A DNA stretch of 64,000 nt from Sporocytophaga sp. Its GTDB lineage: Bacteria; Bacteroidota; Bacteroidia; Cytophagales; Cytophagaceae. Of this stretch, positions 59,632 through 64,000 are shown piece after piece. The DNA lies in the NCBI GenBank assembly GCA_024707265.1, contig JANQAB010000002.1, positions 826,188 through 890,187 of the forward strand. Direction: 5' to 3'. The notes under the pieces were generated by a model. It had not been told where the DNA came from. It did not search any database and worked only from the letters and a program-made list of their open reading frames with translations. A program made the translations under genes and the position numbers. Position 1 is the stretch's first letter. Every line of letters begins with the position of its first letter.

Positions 59632-62217
59632 ATGAGTAAGAAAAGAATTGTTGGGATGGCTATTGCAATAGCATCTCTGACAAGTTTAGAACCTACAAAG
59701 GTTTTCGGTCAAAACCCAGCCGAAACCACAGAAGCAGCTCCGGCTGATGATTTACTGGACCTCTCCCTGGAAGAATTGTTAAATATGAAGGTAACCTCAG
59801 GTTCGTTCCTGGATCTTGATCTTAAAAACTCTGCTTTGAGTTTGACTGTAATTAATCAGGAGCAAATCCATCTTTCAGGGGCCAGGCATCTTTCCGAATT
59901 GCTCGAAATTTATGTACCCGGCTTTCAATACATGTACAATAAGTGGAATGGTGTTATTTGGGGAATGCGTGGGGTAGCTGCGGATAGGAATACCAAATTT
60001 ATTTTCCTTGTAAATGGCCACAAGATGAACACTGAGGCAAGGGACGGTGCTAACATGGAGCTCGATTTGGGTATGCTGGGAGACATAGAACGCGTGGAGA
60101 TTATACGTGGTCCGTCTGGTCTTATCTATGGTTCCGGAGCCATCGGAGGTGTGGTGAATATTGTAACGGAGCGTTACAAAAAAGATGAAGTAAAGGCTTC
60201 AGTTACTCAGGGAACCTGGAATGGAGAAAACTTTAGCCGTCAATATGAATTGTCTGCTGCGTCTAAAATCAATGAACATTCTAATATTGTTATTACAGGT
60301 GGTTACAGACAATCAGATGGGATTGGTACAGAGAGAGGCCGTCTGTATGGAAGACCTCACTGGCCTTACCCTCAATGGATGGAAAATCCTCCTGCTGATG
60401 GCGTACCAACTTCAGGAAGTGCCTGGTCAACTCCTGGCAACTACAGATTCGGCGTTGATTTCAATTACAAAAATTTCAGATATTATAGCCGTTACACACA
60501 TCAGGTAACGAATGCTTCTGGCTATTTTCCTGTTGACGGATGGCCGGATTTTGTAAATTCAGATAGCCTTGCCCCGGATAGAATGATAGACGGACAGCTG
60601 CGAAATATAAAAGGATTTTATGGACAAATCGAACCAGGTAACACTAACAGAAGACAATATGTAATAAACAACTTTACTAATCAATTTTCATACGAACTTC
60701 CGGTTAAAGACAATAGCATAATTCTGAATGCTGGCTTCGATATGAATACAAACCGTATTCAGCTGGAAGATATGAAGAGCGCTGTTGTTGCTTCTGCTAA
60801 CAGTTATTCATCAGACAGGCATCCTTGGAGAGTTGAAACTTTTGGTGAACGCAGATATAATGCTTCTGCAATGTACATGCTAAAGACAGTGCCGAAATTA
60901 CAACTTGCTGTCGGTTATCAATTCAGGTTATTTGATATTGGTAAAGATATGGCAGGTTACAATGCACAGGATGAGAAAGCAAGTCACCCTATTGTTTCCG
61001 ATGTAATATATACCAACCATGCAGTTTTCGCTGAAGGTATATATAAGTTGACTGAAAAATTGAATGCTCAGTTTGGTTTAAGATATGACAGACACACACG
61101 TACAGCACAATTCGGAGGTGTAGTAACTCCTAAGATTGCACTTGTAGCAAAAGCGAATGAGAAAAATATCTTTAAACTGATGTACCAGACATCAGCAAAT
61201 AATGGTAATGCAGACAACTATGAGTTTAACAGAAACACAATTGGAGACGATGGACAGCCATTTGCAGGAAATGACTATCACTACGAAAAACCATATGAGA
61301 AACCAGGGCCAAATTCAACTCCGATTCCTCCTGTGACTACCGAAATTCTTCACAAGTTGAAGCCTGAAAGATCCAGTTCAATTGAATTAACTTCGGTACA
61401 CTCTTTATTCGATAATCGTCTTAGCGTATTGCCATCACTTTCATACAATACAGTGAAAGACCTGTTTACATGGAACCAGCAAATATTCAGAGTTGTTAAC
61501 TCTGGATCATATAGCTTTATGAATGCTGAACTTGATATACGTTACAATTCTTCAAATGTAACTTTCGGAATTAACCATGTTTTATCAAAAATTGCGAATA
61601 CAAAGGTTGCCGATTATTACGAAGAGTATCAGTTGAATGTGTTCAATGGTTATGATTCTGCATCTGTAGGTAATGGTGTTTATAAATATACTCCTAAACC
61701 AGTGAAGAGTAATGTAGATCCTACGAAAGACTCTGTTACTACGGTTCGCATCAACTCAATCCGTGATCAGATTACCGTGGATGGAAAGAACTTCCTGAAC
61801 CTTGTTTCAAACATCACAAAGATTTATCTTGATTACAAGCCAACAAGCTGGTTGACACTTCATACAGATGCAAGATTATTCTGGGGATTAACCGGACGTC
61901 GTGATATTCATACATATAGCACAGCTAATCAAAACAATCCAATTCTTGCAGATTACGGCTCTTCTTATGGATACAATAATCAATACCCTTATCTTGGAAT
62001 TCATAACAGTTTAATGGTAAAATGGAACTTGAGTGTGAACATTCAGGCTAATGAAAAATTATCATTCTCGGTTTATGCTTATGATATCCTTTCCGGAGCA
62101 AGATCTATCAATTCTCTGAGATGGCAGCAGTCAGGAAACTCACAAGAGCATACAGATCTTTATGGAGTTGACAGAACTTCATTTGCAGTAAAACTTAACT
62201 ACAAATTCGGTCTATAA
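59632..62217 (+). CDS. TonB-dependent outer-membrane receptor
   Basis: The 861-residue protein has a signal peptide (about 1-26, ending VFGQ), a plug domain (SALSLTVINQEQIHLSGARH, FLVNGHKMNT, IERVEIIRGPSGLIYGSGAI, GGVVNIVTERY) and a beta-barrel ending in aromatic LNYKFGL. No N-terminal carboxypeptidase-like (CarboxypepD_reg) domain is present, so it is unlike SusC. The ligand cannot be read; there is no SusD gene nearby. It is monocistronic. Heptad array 4 begins 8 bp after its stop. Confidence 0.92.
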   Translation: MSKKRIVGMAIAIASLTSLEPTKVFGQNPAETTEAAPADDLLDLSLEELLNMKVTSGSFLDLDLKNSALSLTVINQEQIHLSGARHLSELLEIYVPGFQYMYNKWNGVIWGMRGVAADRNTKFIFLVNGHKMNTEARDGANMELDLGMLGDIERVEIIRGPSGLIYGSGAIGGVVNIVTERYKKDEVKASVTQGTWNGENFSRQYELSAASKINEHSNIVITGGYRQSDGIGTERGRLYGRPHWPYPQWMENPPADGVPTSGSAWSTPGNYRFGVDFNYKNFRYYSRYTHQVTNASGYFPVDGWPDFVNSDSLAPDRMIDGQLRNIKGFYGQIEPGNTNRRQYVINNFTNQFSYELPVKDNSIILNAGFDMNTNRIQLEDMKSAVVASANSYSSDRHPWRVETFGERRYNASAMYMLKTVPKLQLAVGYQFRLFDIGKDMAGYNAQDEKASHPIVSDVIYTNHAVFAEGIYKLTEKLNAQFGLRYDRHTRTAQFGGVVTPKIALVAKANEKNIFKLMYQTSANNGNADNYEFNRNTIGDDGQPFAGNDYHYEKPYEKPGPNSTPIPPVTTEILHKLKPERSSSIELTSVHSLFDNRLSVLPSLSYNTVKDLFTWNQQIFRVVNSGSYSFMNAELDIRYNSSNVTFGINHVLSKIANTKVADYYEEYQLNVFNGYDSASVGNGVYKYTPKPVKSNVDPTKDSVTTVRINSIRDQITVDGKNFLNLVSNITKIYLDYKPTSWLTLHTDARLFWGLTGRRDIHTYSTANQNNPILADYGSSYGYNNQYPYLGIHNSLMVKWNLSVNIQANEKLSFSVYAYDILSGARSINSLRWQQSGNSQEHTDLYGVDRTSFAVKLNYKFGL

Positions 62218-62225
62218 GAAGCGGA

Positions 62226-62267
62226 AAAGCTAAAAGCGGAAAGCTGAAAGTATAAAGTTGAAAGTTT
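62226..62267 (+). repeat. Heptad array 4: six 7-bp units
   Basis: The units are AAAGCTA, AAAGCGG, AAAGCTG, AAAGTAT, AAAGTTG and AAAGTTT, in perfect 7-bp phase, starting 8 bp after the TonB receptor stop. Confidence 0.9.
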
Positions 62268-62292
62268 TAAATAACTTTTAACTTTATACTTT
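62247..62292. terminator. Hairpin formed by heptad array 4 and an inverted half-array
   Basis: AAAGTATAAAGTT within array 4 is mirrored by AACTTTATACTTT (62280-62292). Together with flanking bases the arms reach about 20 bp with one mismatch. This may stop transcription of the TonB receptor gene. It lacks a clean T tail. Confidence 0.5.
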
Positions 62293-62351
62293 TGCTTTAA
62301 TAGAAAGACTGTATTGTGACAGAAACTCTGAATCAGCTCTCTTGGTACTTT

Positions 62352-62393
62352 AAACTTTATACTTTCAGCTTTAAGCCTTCCGCTTTCAGCTTA
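62352..62393 (-). repeat. Heptad array 5: six 7-bp units, minus orientation
   Basis: Read on the minus strand: TAAGCTG, AAAGCGG, AAGGCTT, AAAGCTG, AAAGTAT and AAAGTTT. The first unit contains the mgtE stop codon (62391-62393). Confidence 0.9.
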
Positions 62394-63767
62394 CAAAAGC
62401 GTTCCTTTCAGAAATATAAAAGCCATGGAAAAATAAATGATAATGCCGGTAACATCTACTATGGTTGCTACAAATGGTGCGGAAGAAACAGCAGGATCAA
62501 AGCCAAGGCTCTTTAAAAAAATCGGAAGCATAGAGCCGGAAAGCGTTCCCCAGAGAACAACGCCTATAAGTGAAAAACCAACTGTGGCAGCTATTTTTAA
62601 CGAATACGCTCCGTAAGCATCAAACAGAGCACTCCAGATAATAACCCTTATAAAACCAATAATGCCGAGTATAAGTCCAAGCATTATACCAGATATTATT
62701 TCCCTTCTGAAGACTTTCAACCAGTCTGCCTTACTGACTTCTCCCAATGCCAGAGCCCTTGTTATAATAGTGGCAGCCTGAGAGCCTGAATTTCCTCCGC
62801 TTGATATAATTAATGGAATAAATAGGGCTAATACCACTGCACTGGCTATTTCATTTTCAAAGAAACTCATTGCTGAAGCAGTCAGCATTTCACCAATAAA
62901 TAATATGATAAGCCATCCAGCTCTTTTCTTCACAAGGCTGGATAAAGTGATTTCAAGATAAGGTTCATCCAGTGCTTCACTACCACCAAGTTTTTGTATG
63001 TCTTCGGTATCTTCGCGTTCAATCACATCTAATACATCGTCAGCTGTGACTATGCCTAGTAACTTGCCATTAAAGTCGGTTACAGGCAGTGCAAATCTGT
63101 CTGTTTCCATAAAGGTACCAATTGTTTTTTCCTGATCAGAAGTCGCTTCAAGACTTACAAATCTATTGTCAACAAGATCACTAATAATTGATTCGGGCTT
63201 TGCAAGTAGGATTTCTCTGATTTTTAAATCATCTATCAGTTTATTGTCCTTATCTACCACATAAATGAAATTGATGGTTTCGCTGTTAAGTCCGAAATCC
63301 CTTATAAATTTTATGGTTTTCTCACATGTCCATTCGGGGCGTACAGCGATATAATCTGTAGTCATAAGCCTGCCAACACTTTCAGGAGGATATTCCAATA
63401 GCTTAAGCGCATCTTTCCTTTCCTGTACGGATAGCATGCTAAGCCATTTTGCCAGAGATTCTTTGGGCATCTCACTGAACAGTCTTGTCCTGTCATCAGG
63501 TGAAAGCTCATTGAGCAGGGAAGAGGTGAGGTTTAAAGGCGCTATCTCTAGTATTTTATTTTGCAGGTTAAAATCAAGATGCTCGAAAGCGCGGGCATTT
63601 TTTGGAAATGGAATAGCTGAAAAAAGTATCTTTAACTTTTCCTCTTCCTGAAAAAATTCTTTTTGTAGTTCATTAAATAATTTACCGATTTCCTCAGGAG
63701 GAGCTTCCTCAGCAAATGAAAGAAACGCTTCTCCTGTCTCATTCTGCAATAATTCTGATTTCTCCAT
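62391..63767 (-). CDS. mgtE: Magnesium transporter MgtE
   Basis: The 458-residue protein has the MgtE N-terminal domain (superhelical, about 30-130), two CBS domains (about 130-255: YPPESVGRLMTTDYIAVRPE, then TDRFALPVTDFNGKLLGIV) and a five-helix membrane domain with PLIISSGGNSGSQAATIITR, the family signature. MgtE imports Mg2+ and closes when the cytoplasmic domain binds Mg2+. It is transcribed on the minus strand and its stop codon lies inside heptad array 5. No frameshift is seen. Confidence 0.95.
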   Translation of the reverse strand: MEKSELLQNETGEAFLSFAEEAPPEEIGKLFNELQKEFFQEEEKLKILFSAIPFPKNARAFEHLDFNLQNKILEIAPLNLTSSLLNELSPDDRTRLFSEMPKESLAKWLSMLSVQERKDALKLLEYPPESVGRLMTTDYIAVRPEWTCEKTIKFIRDFGLNSETINFIYVVDKDNKLIDDLKIREILLAKPESIISDLVDNRFVSLEATSDQEKTIGTFMETDRFALPVTDFNGKLLGIVTADDVLDVIEREDTEDIQKLGGSEALDEPYLEITLSSLVKKRAGWLIILFIGEMLTASAMSFFENEIASAVVLALFIPLIISSGGNSGSQAATIITRALALGEVSKADWLKVFRREIISGIMLGLILGIIGFIRVIIWSALFDAYGAYSLKIAATVGFSLIGVVLWGTLSGSMLPIFLKSLGFDPAVSSAPFVATIVDVTGIIIYFSMAFIFLKGTLL

Positions 63768-63899
63768 TCTTGAAAAAATGATAGGCTAAATGGATAACCA
63801 TTCAAAGCAGGAAAAGATTAGAATAAAGCTCTAAAAATAGAAGGGTAAGGAATTCTCTTTAGTGGAGTTAAATCGGAATGCTGGTCTGTAAGATAAAAA

Positions 63900-63926
63900 A
63901 AATCCTTCTCTTTGGGAGAAGGATTT
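63900..63926 (-). terminator. Intrinsic terminator after gatC
   Basis: The 11-bp perfect stem AAATCCTTCTC (63900-63910) and GAGAAGGATTT (63916-63926) is followed on the minus strand by T (63895-63900). It lies 14 bp after the gatC stop. Confidence 0.88.
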
Positions 63927-63939
63927 CGTATAAGGTCTT

Positions 63940-64000
63940 TTATCCGAGGAATTTTGGAACTCTGAAATAATCGGAATCCTTTTTCGGAGCATTGTATAAA
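63940..64000 (-). CDS. gatC: Asp/Glu-tRNA amidotransferase subunit GatC, 3' end only
   Basis: The last 19 codons visible read YNAPKKDSDYFRVPKFLG, the characteristic end of GatC, the small stabilising subunit of the GatCAB enzyme that converts Glu-tRNA(Gln) or Asp-tRNA(Asn) to the amidated form. The 5' part is beyond the window. A clear terminator follows. Confidence 0.85.
   Translation of the reverse strand, partial: LYNAPKKDSDYFRVPKFLG

Noticed and set aside
1..64000. Prophage, integrative element or CRISPR array
   Set aside because: No integrase, structural phage genes, Cas genes or regularly spaced direct repeats with unique spacers were seen. The heptad arrays have no spacers.

Overview
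The window looks like chromosomal core DNA of a low-GC, free-living Bacteroidota, most likely of the Cytophagales type. The reasons are several cargo proteins with type IX secretion (T9SS) C-terminal sorting domains, a PorP/SprF-like protein, a TonB receptor, ECF sigma/anti-sigma regulation, two-component propeller kinases, LytTR regulation and mostly leaderless-looking starts without Shine-Dalgarno sequences. I see no rRNA, tRNA, prophage, integrase, transposase or CRISPR array.

Layout. 1-629: frameshifted SWIM zinc-finger gene running off the left edge. 0.99-4.8 kb: propeller sensor kinase plus LytTR response regulator, followed by a 219-bp element with inverted palindromic ends. 5.1-7.4 kb: TPR membrane protein, VanW-like protein and L,D-transpeptidase in an overlapping operon. 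7.5-15.4 kb (minus): alpha-2-macroglobulin with an intact thioester motif, and penicillin-binding protein 1C. 15.6-29.3 kb: a mixed stretch with a surface-repeat protein, a TPR protein, an alpha/beta hydrolase, a YdjM-like membrane protein, type II NADH dehydrogenase, a TPR-AAA ATPase with a TPR membrane partner, ModA and a ModE-like regulator, a MORN-type protein, and an M4 peptidase with an emfourin-like inhibitor. 29.4-39.5 kb: two large T9SS cargo proteins (PA14 type and CARDB type), a lipoprotein and a GH3 beta-glucosidase. 39.7-44.4 kb: PAS kinase, cytochrome b561-like subunit with a molybdopterin oxidoreductase, thioredoxin, WYL regulator and GyrI-like protein. 44.5-48.7 kb: ECF sigma factor, an anti-sigma factor carrying a SprB-like repeat and a T9SS-like C-terminal domain, an LRR T9SS cargo, and a divergent PorP/SprF gene. 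48.9-53.2 kb: large multi-PAS kinase and a small-gene cluster (HMA-like, DUF2383-like) with unusually strong Shine-Dalgarno sites. 53.2-59.0 kb (minus): complete RND efflux system. 59.6-62.2 kb: TonB receptor. 62.4-63.8 kb: MgtE. Right edge: 3' end of gatC.

Two window-wide patterns stand out. First, at least ten genes, probably eleven, are broken by a one-base length change at a short homopolymer, and each becomes a full-length family member if one base is removed (or added in one case). This points to assembly or sequencing error rather than gene decay, so I annotate these genes over their corrected extents. Second, five intergenic arrays each consist of exactly six 7-bp units (AAAGCNN / AAAGTNN, 42 bp in total). 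Four of them start at or just after a stop codon, and they form inverted pairs around intergenic regions. The best candidate for a new system is the sigma/anti-sigma/T9SS-domain locus at 44.5-48.7 kb.
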